Virus record (IMG/VR): IMGVR_UViG_3300030103_000728 | Location: 1 to 56,567 of that record | Length of the DNA stretch: 56,567 nucleotides | Reading direction: 5' to 3' (one strand) | Source of the DNA: a virus | In this document: positions 26,304 to 33,813 of the stretch, one piece after another | How positions within the stretch are numbered: position 1 is the first letter of the stretch | How the letters are laid out: the number at the start of each line of letters is the position of its first letter | Made by a program: the position numbers and the translations under genes | The notes under the pieces: model-generated | Told to the model about the DNA's origin: nothing | Database searches by the model: none | The model's input: the letters and a program-made list of their open reading frames with translations, nothing else

Positions 26304-27832
26304 TAAAACGGCACCTCCGCTTCTTTAACCTCTACCGACGGCACTTCAACCTGAGAAGTGAACTCCGGCACATGCCAAACTCGTATGTTTTTCCACTCAC
26401 CTTTTGAGTCCTTAAATTTCTTAAACCCATTAGCCTTACCATCAGGGTTCATCTCTTTCAGACGTTCCTGTATTTGCCCACGACTATAGCTATCGAAGCG
26501 GTGGTTCCGCAGATATTTAATTAAAGCCTCAATCCTAAAATATGTGATGCCTTCATCTGTCCACGGCTTACCAAGAGATAGCTCCTCTGGGCTTGCAGCT
26601 TGAACTCTACCGACACAGAATTCTTCCAGATAATCAACAAACTGTCCCTTATAGGTCAGTTCCTCTGGCACATCTATCTCGCTCATGTCCTCCATCATCA
26701 TCGAAACTAGGTCTTGCCAGTCTGCCATCTTCAAAAGTGGTGGCATAATCCTGACCTGTTCCATGCAAGCCTTCTGAAACTTTTGTGGAGTCTGTAGCTC
26801 TTCAGTGGTCAACTCGACGCGGCTACCATCAACATCACAGAACCAGACAGGTGGCTCGGACTTAACCACGCACAGCCCTGTGATGTCTGCGCTTGCCCTG
26901 TTGCCCCCAACCCCATGCTTCCTTGTCTTGCACAATGATTTGTTGCAGCGAGACTTCAGCGGCTCCTGCTGGCAGGGGTAGCCGTACTCTTTCTTCTCGT
27001 GCTGCTGCTGTATGGTGACGATCTCTGACGCAGGCAAAGAAGGCTGCACATACTTTGTGTTGATCTCCTCCAGCCTAGATTTCCAGCTTTCGGGCTGCTC
27101 TTTTTTGCAAGCCACACATGCCGCAAACATCACCGTGTTTCTTGTACCCTCTGGCACACCATCAGAGAACATACCCTGTAGGCATGGGGGGTACTCGTTG
27201 AACTCATCAATGCTGTTGCCAAGTTTAGTGTTCACAAATTCTTTGGGTGTACACTTGCGCTTCTCAACTAACTCAACAAATTCCTCCAGCGTAGCATCCT
27301 GACCATCTTCCTTGACCGCATACCTAGTGGTCTGCTCGTGGTCAAAGTACGGCAGGTTGATGAAGTTACCAACATCTCCACGCTCGACGAGAATCTGCTC
27401 TTGCTTGGGAAATATTTCGCACCCACCATACCCAAGAAACGCAGAGATCTCGCCGGCCTTGTCACGAAATTCTCCGGCACTTATCTCTTCGGTAAAGAAA
27501 AAGAATATATGCGCACCGCCTGACTTTGATCGGCAAACGATGCACGGTATCTCACTCTCCCGCAGCCTGCGATCTATCGCAGCGAGGTCAAGAGGATACT
27601 GGTCAATGTCAAGCGCACCAAACAAGCACTTGTTGTTTTCCTTAATAGGTATAGATCCCACGCCTCGGGCACCGCCGAGATGAGACTTAACGAGATCAAG
27701 CGTCAGTGGTTGTCTGACGATACGAGAGTTCGCTTTCTGCTTACCAGCGCGTCTCTCTTCTGATATTTGTGTCTGTCCATGTGCGCCGCTAAAACCATCA
27801 AACGCCGCCATGAACTTTTCTTCTAGGTTCAT
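26303..27832 (-). CDS. Archaeo-eukaryotic-type primase (AEP)
   Basis: A 509-residue protein. The AEP catalytic core is visible: FGALDIDQY with Asp75 and Asp77, SKSGGAHIFFFF with Ser104 and His108, and NFINLPYF. A cysteine cluster follows (YPCQQEPLKSRCNKSLCKTRKHG), as in primase-associated domains of large phage primases. The C-terminal third looks like a winged-helix substrate or helicase-binding part. It should synthesise primers for the polymerase encoded two genes downstream. Preceded by a structured leader at 27867-27961. Confidence 0.85.
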   Translation of the reverse strand: MNLEEKFMAAFDGFSGAHGQTQISEERRAGKQKANSRIVRQPLTLDLVKSHLGGARGVGSIPIKENNKCLFGALDIDQYPLDLAAIDRRLRESEIPCIVCRSKSGGAHIFFFFTEEISAGEFRDKAGEISAFLGYGGCEIFPKQEQILVERGDVGNFINLPYFDHEQTTRYAVKEDGQDATLEEFVELVEKRKCTPKEFVNTKLGNSIDEFNEYPPCLQGMFSDGVPEGTRNTVMFAACVACKKEQPESWKSRLEEINTKYVQPSLPASEIVTIQQQHEKKEYGYPCQQEPLKSRCNKSLCKTRKHGVGGNRASADITGLCVVKSEPPVWFCDVDGSRVELTTEELQTPQKFQKACMEQVRIMPPLLKMADWQDLVSMMMEDMSEIDVPEELTYKGQFVDYLEEFCVGRVQAASPEELSLGKPWTDEGITYFRIEALIKYLRNHRFDSYSRGQIQERLKEMNPDGKANGFKKFKDSKGEWKNIRVWHVPEFTSQVEVPSVEVKEAEVPF

Positions 27833-27866
27833 CTCTGCCCCCTCGTGTTAGAAAGAGCAGGGGGTA

Positions 27867-27961
27867 ACCAAATGATGATTTACCAGGGCGAGGTAAGCCC
27901 TTGCCGGGATCATTTGGTCTTTATACACGCGGCCCCCTGACCCACGTCGCAACATCCCGGC
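27867..27961 (-). promoter_or_regulatory. Two-state RNA fold between SSB-like gene and primase
   Basis: On the minus-strand RNA three segments occur in order: A (27961-27954, GCCGGGAT), B (27918-27903, 16 bases containing ACCAAATGAT and ATCCCGGC) and C (27876-27867, ATCATTTGGT). B can pair perfectly with A (8 bp) or with C (10 bp), but not with both fully. A small hairpin (AGGGC/GCCCT) sits in the B-C loop. This is the form of an attenuator or translation switch. A cruciform DNA element, for example at an origin, is the alternative. Confidence 0.5.
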
Positions 27962-27963
27962 GA

Positions 27964-28764
27964 TTAGAATGGGATATCGTCTCCATCGTTATCCTGCTTC
28001 TTAGTCATCTCATCACTCGTGCCAGCGGAGGTCTGTACCTCACCTGACTTGAACGACTGGAAGAAGGAACGCGCAGCCATGAATGCTGCATCTGGCACCT
28101 CGGATGGCTCTACACGGGCGATAGCATAGTTGTACCATGTACCCCTGTCGTTGCTCTCTGAGACCACTGTAAGACGCCACGCAGTGCCCCACATAGGTGG
28201 GTTAAACAGGCCATTAGGACCGTCATACTGAACCATACGCATCTGTGTGTTCCAGCGGCGTGAGACTTTGAGCTGGGTCTTCTTCATGTCACAGATAGCT
28301 TGCTGTGTAGCACCTGTCTTGGTGTCCACAATCATCACAAGATGCTGGGCTGAACGAACCAACTCATTGCCACTTGGCAGCATCTCCGCATTACCCTCGC
28401 GGGTAGTGTTGGCAAGGTCGGGATGGTTGGCAGGGATTTCACCCTGAAAGCCACCACCTGAGTCACGCAAACCAAACTCAAGATACTTGAGAGTGTACCC
28501 GCAAGGTATGACCACGACACCCTCGTCTCCATCCCAAGTCTCACCAGTAACGGTGTTGACTAGGTCACCAGCCGACGCGCCCTTGATAAACTTGGGATCG
28601 TTCTTCTGGATCTCTGGAGACAGAGCTTGCAGCACCCGCAAGAACGGGATCTGCATATCATCTGCGGTGATGCTATCCATCCCCTCACCAGCGAACTGAG
28701 CCATGTCAGCCATGATAGTTGAGGGAAGGTTTTCTTTCTTTTCTACTACTGCTGTATCAGCCAT
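27964..28764 (-). CDS. ssb: Single-stranded DNA-binding protein-like
   Basis: Start at 28764 with AAGGAG six bases upstream; the longer frame lacks a ribosome site. The 266-residue protein has a conserved MQIPFLRVLQALSPEIQKNDPKFIKGA opening and a beta-rich core. It ends in an acidic tail closing DGDDIPF, the hallmark partner-binding tip of bacterial and phage SSBs. In marine podoviruses this family is usually placed with replication genes. The core is not the classic SSB sequence, so the call rests on the tail and the context. Confidence 0.75.
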   Translation of the reverse strand: MADTAVVEKKENLPSTIMADMAQFAGEGMDSITADDMQIPFLRVLQALSPEIQKNDPKFIKGASAGDLVNTVTGETWDGDEGVVVIPCGYTLKYLEFGLRDSGGGFQGEIPANHPDLANTTREGNAEMLPSGNELVRSAQHLVMIVDTKTGATQQAICDMKKTQLKVSRRWNTQMRMVQYDGPNGLFNPPMWGTAWRLTVVSESNDRGTWYNYAIARVEPSEVPDAAFMAARSFFQSFKSGEVQTSAGTSDEMTKKQDNDGDDIPF

Positions 28765-28766
28765 GT

Positions 28767-29333
28767 CTAGCTCCTTGTGATCTTGGCTTCTGTGCCGACA
28801 AATACTCCGAAGGTATCGAAGTCTATTTCCTGACCGCTTTCTATGCGGTTCTTTACCCAAGACTTCAACGTCATAGGATGAACGTGTGTCTTCTGCGCTG
28901 GCTCCAACCCTTGGTTGCGCAGGTCATCGACCACGGCACCCGCTTGGTTGTCTTGCCCAGCAGAGAAGGATACTGTCACGTCATTCTTGATGATGTCGGC
29001 CTCACCGATAGACCGCAAGAAACCAAAAGCCTCATCGCGTTTGTCCTCGGTAATACGGGCATGAACGAACTGGCGGAGAGTAACCTTGTTACCATCCACG
29101 TCAACCCTATCCATGCCCATCTCTTCCATGAGCATAGGGATATCTTCTTCGTTCACTTTTCTTTTCTTGAACTTGAGATCCTTGAGATGCTGTTCTGCAT
29201 CCTTGATCTCCTGATCGATCTGAATAGATCGACGGATAAGGTTGGAAAGCTCCGAAGCGCCCTCCTTCCCAACTGTGTCAAACTTATCGGCGTTGACTGC
29301 CTCTTCTTCAAACAGCGAAAACACATCGCTCAT
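28767..29333 (-). CDS. Conserved coiled-coil protein, first gene of the replication operon
   Basis: A 188-residue protein. Residues 25-75 form a charged coiled coil (IDQEIKDAEQHLKDLKFKKRKVNEEDIPMLMEE). The rest has EDKRDEAFGFLRSIGEADIIKNDVTVSFSAG and VHPMTLKSWVKNRIESG. It resembles Gam-like or recombination-accessory phage proteins in layout only. It is the first gene after the promoter at 29411-29439, with AGGAG at a good distance, and just upstream of the SSB-like gene. Confidence 0.75.
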   Translation of the reverse strand: MSDVFSLFEEEAVNADKFDTVGKEGASELSNLIRRSIQIDQEIKDAEQHLKDLKFKKRKVNEEDIPMLMEEMGMDRVDVDGNKVTLRQFVHARITEDKRDEAFGFLRSIGEADIIKNDVTVSFSAGQDNQAGAVVDDLRNQGLEPAQKTHVHPMTLKSWVKNRIESGQEIDFDTFGVFVGTEAKITRS

Positions 29334-29378
29334 CGCACTCTCCTTTTAGTACAAAGTTTAAGCCCTTCGGCTTTTGGG

Positions 29379-29403
29379 CCGTCCGGTCAACCTGACCGGA
29401 CGG
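29379..29403 (-). promoter_or_regulatory. 11-bp hairpin at the start of the replication mRNA
   Basis: CCGTCCGGTCA (29379-29389) pairs perfectly with TGACCGGACGG (29393-29403) around a 3-base loop. It begins about seven bases below the -10 box of the promoter at 29411, so it would form the very 5' end of the transcript. No T run follows, which argues against a simple terminator. mRNA protection or control of initiation is the likely role. Confidence 0.5.
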
Positions 29404-29410
29404 AGACGGG

Positions 29411-29439
29411 GTTATACATATTCCAACGGTGTACTGCAA
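29411..29439 (-). promoter_or_regulatory. Sigma70-like promoter of the replication operon
   Basis: On the minus strand the -35 box TTGCAG (29439-29434) and the -10 box TATAAC (29416-29411) are separated by exactly 17 bases. It points to the genes for the coiled-coil protein, SSB, primase, helicase and polymerase. One half of the inverted repeat at 29426-29457 covers its spacer. Confidence 0.6.
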
Positions 29440-29457
29440 CCCCAAAATGTACACCGT
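29426..29457. promoter_or_regulatory. Operator-like inverted repeat across the replication promoter
   Basis: ACGGTGTAC (29426-29434) and GTACACCGT (29449-29457) are exact inverse copies with a 14-base spacer. One arm lies in the promoter spacer and touches the -35 box; the other lies upstream. The RHH gene ends nine bases away, and RHH proteins bind such paired sites, so local repression is a reasonable model. Confidence 0.5.
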
Positions 29458-29465
29458 AATCTTGG

Positions 29466-29609
29466 TTAGGCAGCTTTCTTTTCAGTCGCAGCCTTGACCA
29501 TATGCGCAACCTGCTTACTGACAGACCTGTCGTTCTTGTCCGCAAGCTCACGCAATGTTCTGTATATATCTATCGACACAGCGATAGACTTCCACTTACT
29601 TGTATCCAC
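29466..29609 (-). CDS. Ribbon-helix-helix (Arc-like) regulator, 47 residues
   Basis: The start is the GTG at 29609 with AGGAG upstream. The protein begins MDTSKWKSIAVSIDIYRTLRE; the strand WKSIAVSI is followed by two helices (YRTLRELADKND and SVSKQVAHMVKAA), the compact RHH fold of Arc and CopG type repressors. It is transcribed toward the replication promoter and lies beside a paired operator. A plus-strand nuclease gene diverges 69 bases away, so one regulator could serve both directions. Confidence 0.8.
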   Translation of the reverse strand: MDTSKWKSIAVSIDIYRTLRELADKNDRSVSKQVAHMVKAATEKKAA

Positions 29610-29678
29610 ACCTTTACTCCTATTCCCTGTTCAGCTAACGTATACTATCTTATGTTTTAGCCAGAGGTCAATAACCAA

Positions 29679-30242
29679 ATGAGACCAGCAAAGAAAAACA
29701 GTGACGGTAAACGATGCGAGTTGATTGCTGCCAACTGGCTGTTCGCCCAAAACTGTTATGTCTACTCCCCTTTCTTGGAGCAAGGCCCGGTTGACCTGAT
29801 AGCCATCACCCCCACTAGGAAGGTGCTATTGTTTGACGTGAAAAAAGCTGGACGCCGAAAGAATGGCTCAGTGATCTCACGTCTTTTAGGTGACGAACAA
29901 AAGAAGCTAGGTGTCCGCCTGTTATATGTTGACATGGAAACACATGAATGTGCCCTGTACCCATATCAGCTAGAAAGTAGATATCGGAGCAAACAAAGCC
30001 AGCACACCTCCGACTATGCCGAACAACGCGCATCTAACCGTCACTTCGGCGGGGGGTTAGTTCCAACCATTTCTTCACTTGTTCACCCAGAGTCTGAGCA
30101 GACAGCTCAATCTTTGACTGCAACGTCTTCACAATGTGTTCATCCACCGTGTTCTTTGTCATCAGATCCACATACAGGACAGGGTGATGCTGACCAATAC
30201 GATGCGCACGATCCTCAGACTGAACACGAGTCTCAAGGTTGA
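29679..30242 (+). CDS. PD-(D/E)XK nuclease, Holliday-resolvase-like; 3' end doubtful
   Basis: A lone plus-strand gene in the early block. Residues 1-60 show the nuclease core: Glu14 (GKRCELIAANWLF), Asp39 (GPVDLIAI) and Asp53-x-Lys55 (LLFDVKKAG), as in Hjc/RecB-like resolvases. The fold should end near residue 110-125. The last 60 codons run antisense to the helicase gene. Just before them is a run of six G (30051-30056). With five G the frame would stop at once (GGT TAG), leaving a normal tail-to-tail overlap. Probable role: branched-DNA or host-DNA cleavage. Confidence 0.75.
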   Translation: MRPAKKNSDGKRCELIAANWLFAQNCYVYSPFLEQGPVDLIAITPTRKVLLFDVKKAGRRKNGSVISRLLGDEQKKLGVRLLYVDMETHECALYPYQLESRYRSKQSQHTSDYAEQRASNRHFGGGLVPTISSLVHPESEQTAQSLTATSSQCVHPPCSLSSDPHTGQGDADQYDAHDPQTEHESQG

Positions 30243-31491
30243 AGTCATTAGCATAGTAGATCACGTTGGTCGCTGCCGTGAGAGTCAAACCAAATCCTGC
30301 GGTCTGCGGGTTAGCCACAAAGAACCTTGCGTCCCCGAACTGAAAAGACTTGATCGCTTCCTGCCTTGCATCATCAGTCGTGTCCCCAAAATAACTGACC
30401 GTGGAACTCGGACCGTGGGTCTTTTTCAGGGCAGCTTCGATCTTCTTGATGTCGTACCTGAACCTCGACCAAATGATAACCTTGCCATCCATCTCATCGA
30501 TGCACTCCTCCAGCGCAGCCAGACGCTTGGTAGGAACCTCAACCAGCTCTCCATCGTCTGTCATCACATGCCCACACAGAACCTGCTGCAATCGTAGTAG
30601 TTGAGTCATGGCTGCTGGAGCTGTGACCAGCTCTCCATCCTCCAGGATGGCGATAGCCGCAGACTTGATCGATGCATAGTAGTCTAGCTGTTGATCAGTC
30701 AGCCCCACCTGTCGAGTGGTATATATCTTCTCAGGTAGGTCTAGGGCTTCTTCCTTTGTCACACGGTAAGAGAACGTGCGCAGCTTATCCGATAGCTCCT
30801 CCAGATTTCTGTAGCCCACTACCTGCTGAAATGAATGACTGCCCATGCGCTGTGTGCGAGTGATCGCGTACCGCCCTTGGAATGAGTAGTAAGAGTCATG
30901 GCCCAGCAGCTTCTTGTCCATGAATCCACACTGTGCGTACAAGTCTAGCGGCGACTTCGTAACAGGTGACCCTGTAAGTATGCGCTTGTAGGCCGCTGTC
31001 GTGCCGAGCCGTACCAGACTTTTAGTCCGCTTGGCTTTGGGATTCTTGATTGTTGTTGACTCGTCAACCGCAAGAAGAAATGTGCTGTCTCCAACGAATG
31101 CCTCCATATACTTTGGCAACTTCGCAGTCGCAAACCCCTCCACATTCGCCAGAAATATGCGGAGGACGCCACGCTTCTTAATGGCATCTCGGAGACGCTC
31201 TGTTTCTTTTTTGTTGGCACTCGCTTTCCATACATAAATCTCATGCGGAATGCCCTCTGGTAGATGAGTCGGTATCTCGCTAGTCTGCCAATTTCGGTAG
31301 ACGCCTTTCGGAGCCACGATAACTGCGGTGTCGATCTTTTTGTTTTCATAAAGCCAGACGATGTTATCAAGTAAGACTTTCGATTTGCCACAACCCATCT
31401 CCATAAAATAGCCATAGTTCCTAGCATCATGCGACTTAGTCAGTGCAGTGTGCTGGTGGTCATACGGTTTTGTTTTATAGTTGAACTTCAT
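30034..31491 (-). CDS. SNF2-type SF2 helicase/translocase
   Basis: Start chosen at 31491 (GGAG upstream), 485 residues. Motif I is EMGCGKSK (Gly33-Lys36). Motif II is LLAVDES, and SNF2-type TTIKNPKAKRTK and LTGSPVTKSPLDLYAQCGF follow. The second RecA lobe has KVIIWSRFR, ANPQTAGFGLTLTAA and RVQSEDRAHRIGQ. Such ATP-driven translocases act on duplex DNA in replication or recombination. The C-terminus meets the plus-strand nuclease gene head-on. Confidence 0.93.
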   Translation of the reverse strand: MKFNYKTKPYDHQHTALTKSHDARNYGYFMEMGCGKSKVLLDNIVWLYENKKIDTAVIVAPKGVYRNWQTSEIPTHLPEGIPHEIYVWKASANKKETERLRDAIKKRGVLRIFLANVEGFATAKLPKYMEAFVGDSTFLLAVDESTTIKNPKAKRTKSLVRLGTTAAYKRILTGSPVTKSPLDLYAQCGFMDKKLLGHDSYYSFQGRYAITRTQRMGSHSFQQVVGYRNLEELSDKLRTFSYRVTKEEALDLPEKIYTTRQVGLTDQQLDYYASIKSAAIAILEDGELVTAPAAMTQLLRLQQVLCGHVMTDDGELVEVPTKRLAALEECIDEMDGKVIIWSRFRYDIKKIEAALKKTHGPSSTVSYFGDTTDDARQEAIKSFQFGDARFFVANPQTAGFGLTLTAATNVIYYANDFNLETRVQSEDRAHRIGQHHPVLYVDLMTKNTVDEHIVKTLQSKIELSAQTLGEQVKKWLELTPRRSDG

Positions 31492-31495
31492 GTCG

Positions 31496-31726
31496 CTACT
31501 CCGAGTCTGTATCACCTAGCATGATGCCAAACCTTGCGGCCTCAAAATACCAGAAGATCTCAGCGGGATCGTGGATGGTCGTGACCATTTGCACAGACCC
31601 CTCCTTGTTCTGACCAAGGATGATCAGATCCTTAAAGTGATCCGCTGCCATCTCACAAACCTTTGGCACAGGTTCTTTGGCCTTCTCAACTTTCTTCACG
31701 GGGAAACTAAGTACGTTGTCTGTCAT
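31496..31726 (-). CDS. Small conserved phage protein
   Basis: A 76-residue protein. A basic N-terminus (LSFPVKKVEKAKEP) is followed by IILGQNKEGSVQMVTTIHDPAEIFWYFEAARFGIML. The EGxxxxxxxxxDPAEixxyfExA pattern recurs in small phage early proteins of unknown role. Its stop lies just upstream of the helicase start. Confidence 0.65.
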   Translation of the reverse strand: MTDNVLSFPVKKVEKAKEPVPKVCEMAADHFKDLIILGQNKEGSVQMVTTIHDPAEIFWYFEAARFGIMLGDTDSE

Positions 31727-31883
31727 CTGTGTTTCTTTCCTGAGAGTTTCTCATGTCAATGTATGTATCCAAACGCTTGCGCGTTTCTTCAGCCTGACGG
31801 TACAGACCTGCGGTCATCAGCTCTGTAAGCTCCTCGTCAAGAATTCTAATGATCCGGGTCAACCCTTGAGTATTCTGTTCCAT
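31707..31883 (-). CDS. 58-residue helical protein
   Basis: The ATG at 31883 follows GGAGG closely. The product is almost wholly helical and charged (TRIIRILDEELTELMTAG, YRQAEETRKRLDTYIDM), suggesting a two-helix hairpin or coiled-coil dimer. It overlaps both neighbours by about 20 bases, as is normal in this operon. Not recognised. Confidence 0.6.
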   Translation of the reverse strand: MEQNTQGLTRIIRILDEELTELMTAGLYRQAEETRKRLDTYIDMRNSQERNTDDRQRT

Positions 31884-32239
31884 GCATCCTCCACTTTTTT
31901 GCGGTCATCCTCGGTGTAATCTTGACACAAAAAGCCATGCTCCATGTCTTCCAGCTTTTCCATCACAATCGCTTCGATAGCTGACACAGCGGAAGACCAT
32001 GAAAGTTTTTCTTCCTTATCAGCTATCTGCTCCGCTGTCGGAGACAACCATGTTTCATGCATATCCGGCTCCCACTCAGATGGTAACGTATCATCTGATA
32101 TCTTATCAGATGGTGGTCGGCTGTCAATGATACGCAACTTGCACACCGTACATTGGTTGCCCTCTACTTTGGCATCACACGATGGGCACCGGCCCCTAGC
32201 CATGCGCTTCGCAAACAATCCATCTCCCTCAATAATCAC
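31859..32239 (-). CDS. Zinc-ribbon protein with acidic tail
   Basis: The likely start is the GTG at 32239, directly after GGGAGG; longer forms lack a site. The 126-residue protein has one zinc ribbon near its N-terminus (RCPSCDAKVEGNQCTVCKLRI) and an acidic helical C-terminal part (ADKEEKLSWSSAVSAIEAIV, EDDRKKVEDAWNRI). It is one of three zinc-ribbon genes in a row. Role unknown; nucleic-acid or RNA polymerase binding is a general possibility. Confidence 0.65.
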   Translation of the reverse strand: MIIEGDGLFAKRMARGRCPSCDAKVEGNQCTVCKLRIIDSRPPSDKISDDTLPSEWEPDMHETWLSPTAEQIADKEEKLSWSSAVSAIEAIVMEKLEDMEHGFLCQDYTEDDRKKVEDAWNRILKG

Positions 32240-32453
32240 ATGAACCTCCCTGACAACAATCATCAATCACAACATGGCACCCCACACACTGAGTGTGCCC
32301 ATGTACTTCCACACGATCTCGGCTCCCGCACCTCGGACAGCGGCCCTCGTAAGACATGTCCTGCTCATGCCCCTTGGCGATGAGTCCATCCCTCTTGTCG
32401 GGAATAACATGGTGCCTGCGTATGCCTCGCCAATTTGGGTCTCTCTGCTTCAT
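32229..32453 (-). CDS. Zinc-ribbon protein, 74 residues
   Basis: Basic N-terminal part (NWRGIRRHHVIPDKR) followed by RCPRCGSRDRVEVHGHTQCVGCHVV, a standard two-CxxC ribbon, and a Cys-rich end (DDCCQGGSCDY). GAGGAG lies eight bases before the ATG. Overlaps the previous zinc-ribbon gene by 89 bases in another frame, so one of the two ends could be altered by a frameshift. Confidence 0.6.
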   Translation of the reverse strand: MKQRDPNWRGIRRHHVIPDKRDGLIAKGHEQDMSYEGRCPRCGSRDRVEVHGHTQCVGCHVVIDDCCQGGSCDY

Positions 32454-32568
32454 GTCTCTTTCTCCTCTTTACCCAACACCCAGCACATTCATATGTGCCG
32501 TCAGAGTTGTGTACGTCAGATGGTGCTGCGCCACACGACTCGCATGTCGGCCTTTTATCAACATACAT
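32365..32568 (-). CDS. Zinc-ribbon protein, 67 residues
   Basis: Opens MYVDKRPTCESCGAAPSD and has ECAGCWVKRRKRH, giving two CxxC pairs 13 residues apart, like small phage zinc-finger proteins. The basic C-terminal third overlaps the next gene and may be less constrained. The ATG follows directly on the preceding stop. Confidence 0.6.
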   Translation of the reverse strand: MYVDKRPTCESCGAAPSDVHNSDGTYECAGCWVKRRKRHEAERPKLARHTQAPCYSRQEGWTHRQGA

Positions 32569-32781
32569 TTAATCATACCCCCACCGCTTCGGGGCAGAGT
32601 ACGCCTCTTCAACATGCCCTGCGCCCCCCAGCGATTGAACAATTTCGGTTGTCTTTTCTACCTCTTCGACTCTTGGATCTTCATCCCGTGCCGGAATGTA
32701 CTCAGCGTTAAGCCAACGCCGTATGCTCTCTCTTGTGCGGCTCCGCCCCAAGTCATCTTTGTACCACTTACTCGTCACCAT
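32569..32781 (-). CDS. Small hypothetical early protein
   Basis: A 70-residue protein with an N-terminal basic helix (SKWYKDDLGRSRTRESIRRWLNAEYI) and an acidic middle (DEDPRVEEVEKTTEIV). The first half could be a short DNA-contacting helix. No family recognised. Overlaps the exported-like gene upstream by 14 bases. Confidence 0.6.
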   Translation of the reverse strand: MVTSKWYKDDLGRSRTRESIRRWLNAEYIPARDEDPRVEEVEKTTEIVQSLGGAGHVEEAYSAPKRWGYD

Positions 32782-32956
32782 CCTGGATACCTATCCTCAT
32801 GCAGACCATTTCCTCATTGAGCGGCATTTGATCCTCCCAGTGGTACTGAGTCGCCGCCACATGACACTGGGCTATTGTATCATAAAAGCCCAGCGCCTCA
32901 TGGTTGAGGGTGTTGTGTTCTGTCAATGAGATCACAAGCAACACCCATTTAATCAT
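32768..32956 (-). CDS. Small putative exported two-cysteine protein
   Basis: A 62-residue protein with a hydrophobic start (MIKWVLLVISL) and then FYDTIAQCHVAATQYHW and EEMVCMRIG. The export-like N-terminus, a Cys in an amphipathic helix and a later Cys recall the genes at 22230 and 53894. The two Cys could form a disulfide outside the cytoplasm. Function unknown. Confidence 0.55.
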   Translation of the reverse strand: MIKWVLLVISLTEHNTLNHEALGFYDTIAQCHVAATQYHWEDQMPLNEEMVCMRIGIQDGDE

Positions 32957-33206
32957 CGTGTTCCTCCTCCGGCTGCACGTCCTCTTTCAGAACGTAGTCC
33001 ATCCAAAACGCCCCCTGTTTTTTGGGCGGCGCAAAACCAAACGTAACTTCCATGACGTGGAGCGCAGACTCAAGATTTCTAAGGTCAGAAATCCAAAGAT
33101 CGTTTGTCTCTACGATTGTATTCTTCATGTCCTTCAGCTCATTACGAGCCTTCAGCAAAGCTATACGCATATCTCTAGTCATTCTCTTACCGTTCATGCC
33201 GCTCAT
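32949..33206 (-). CDS. Small helical early protein
   Basis: An 85-residue protein with two long helices (IALLKARNELKDMKNTIVETNDLWISDLRNLESALHVMEVTF) and an acidic C-terminus (PEEEHDD). Overlaps both neighbours by a few bases. Not recognised. Confidence 0.6.
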   Translation of the reverse strand: MSGMNGKRMTRDMRIALLKARNELKDMKNTIVETNDLWISDLRNLESALHVMEVTFGFAPPKKQGAFWMDYVLKEDVQPEEEHDD

Positions 33207-33565
33207 ACCATGTCTCCTTGTCTGGTTTTATATTTACGCACATTGTTTCCTGACAGTCTGTATTTACGTCGCTGCTTTTTCTGCTGGTCTGTCATCTCAG
33301 CACTGCTTTTACGCAGCTTCGCTTCTTCGTCGTCGGCTGTCGGTGCCGCACTGAACGGCACAAACATAGTTTGCAGGGGCTTGTCTTTATCCCGCCCCTC
33401 GTGGATCTCAGGATAGATAGCGACGAACACGCCTGCTTTCTCCTTGATTATCTGCACCGACAGGTTTTGGATATCGACCCACGTCTCCTGCCCACGCAAC
33501 CGATAGGGCTTGTTCTGCAACAAGTTGTCTTCGGTGTAGTAACTGTTGTTATTAGCATTCCTCAT
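33203..33565 (-). CDS. Hypothetical early protein
   Basis: A 120-residue protein. The first 80 residues look beta-rich (WVDIQNLSVQIIKEKAGVFVAIYPE), with a PLQTMFVPFSAA strand. The last 40 are basic (KKQRRKYRLSGNNVRKYKT). Similar small proteins of unknown role occur in marine phage early regions in my memory. ATGA-type contact with the next gene. Confidence 0.65.
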   Translation of the reverse strand: MRNANNNSYYTEDNLLQNKPYRLRGQETWVDIQNLSVQIIKEKAGVFVAIYPEIHEGRDKDKPLQTMFVPFSAAPTADDEEAKLRKSSAEMTDQQKKQRRKYRLSGNNVRKYKTRQGDMV

Positions 33566-33813
33566 TCTTCGCCCTCGTCTAAAACCTGATCAACCAATGA
33601 CCCCATAGTCCATCCGCATGCCCACGCCAGAGTCTTATCAATCAAACTCCTCTCTGACACGTCAGCCCTTTTCCACAGGTTGTATAGTTTTTCCATCGAT
33701 CTCGCCCCGTCATCGTCTGTCTGTACGGCCTCATAGAATTTCATGTACAGGCAAGATGTGTCCTCTTCCAGCTTGGCGTCCATTCGTTCCAAACGCTTAT
33801 CAACTATCGGCAT
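33562..33813 (-). CDS. Small helical early protein
   Basis: Start at 33813 (GGAGG seven bases upstream) rather than the longer frame from 33867. The 83-residue product is helical: KRLERMDAKLEEDTSCLYMKFYEAV, then SLIDKTLAWACGWTMGSLVDQVL, which has a hydrophobic helix. No family recognised. Confidence 0.6.
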   Translation of the reverse strand: MPIVDKRLERMDAKLEEDTSCLYMKFYEAVQTDDDGARSMEKLYNLWKRADVSERSLIDKTLAWACGWTMGSLVDQVLDEGEE

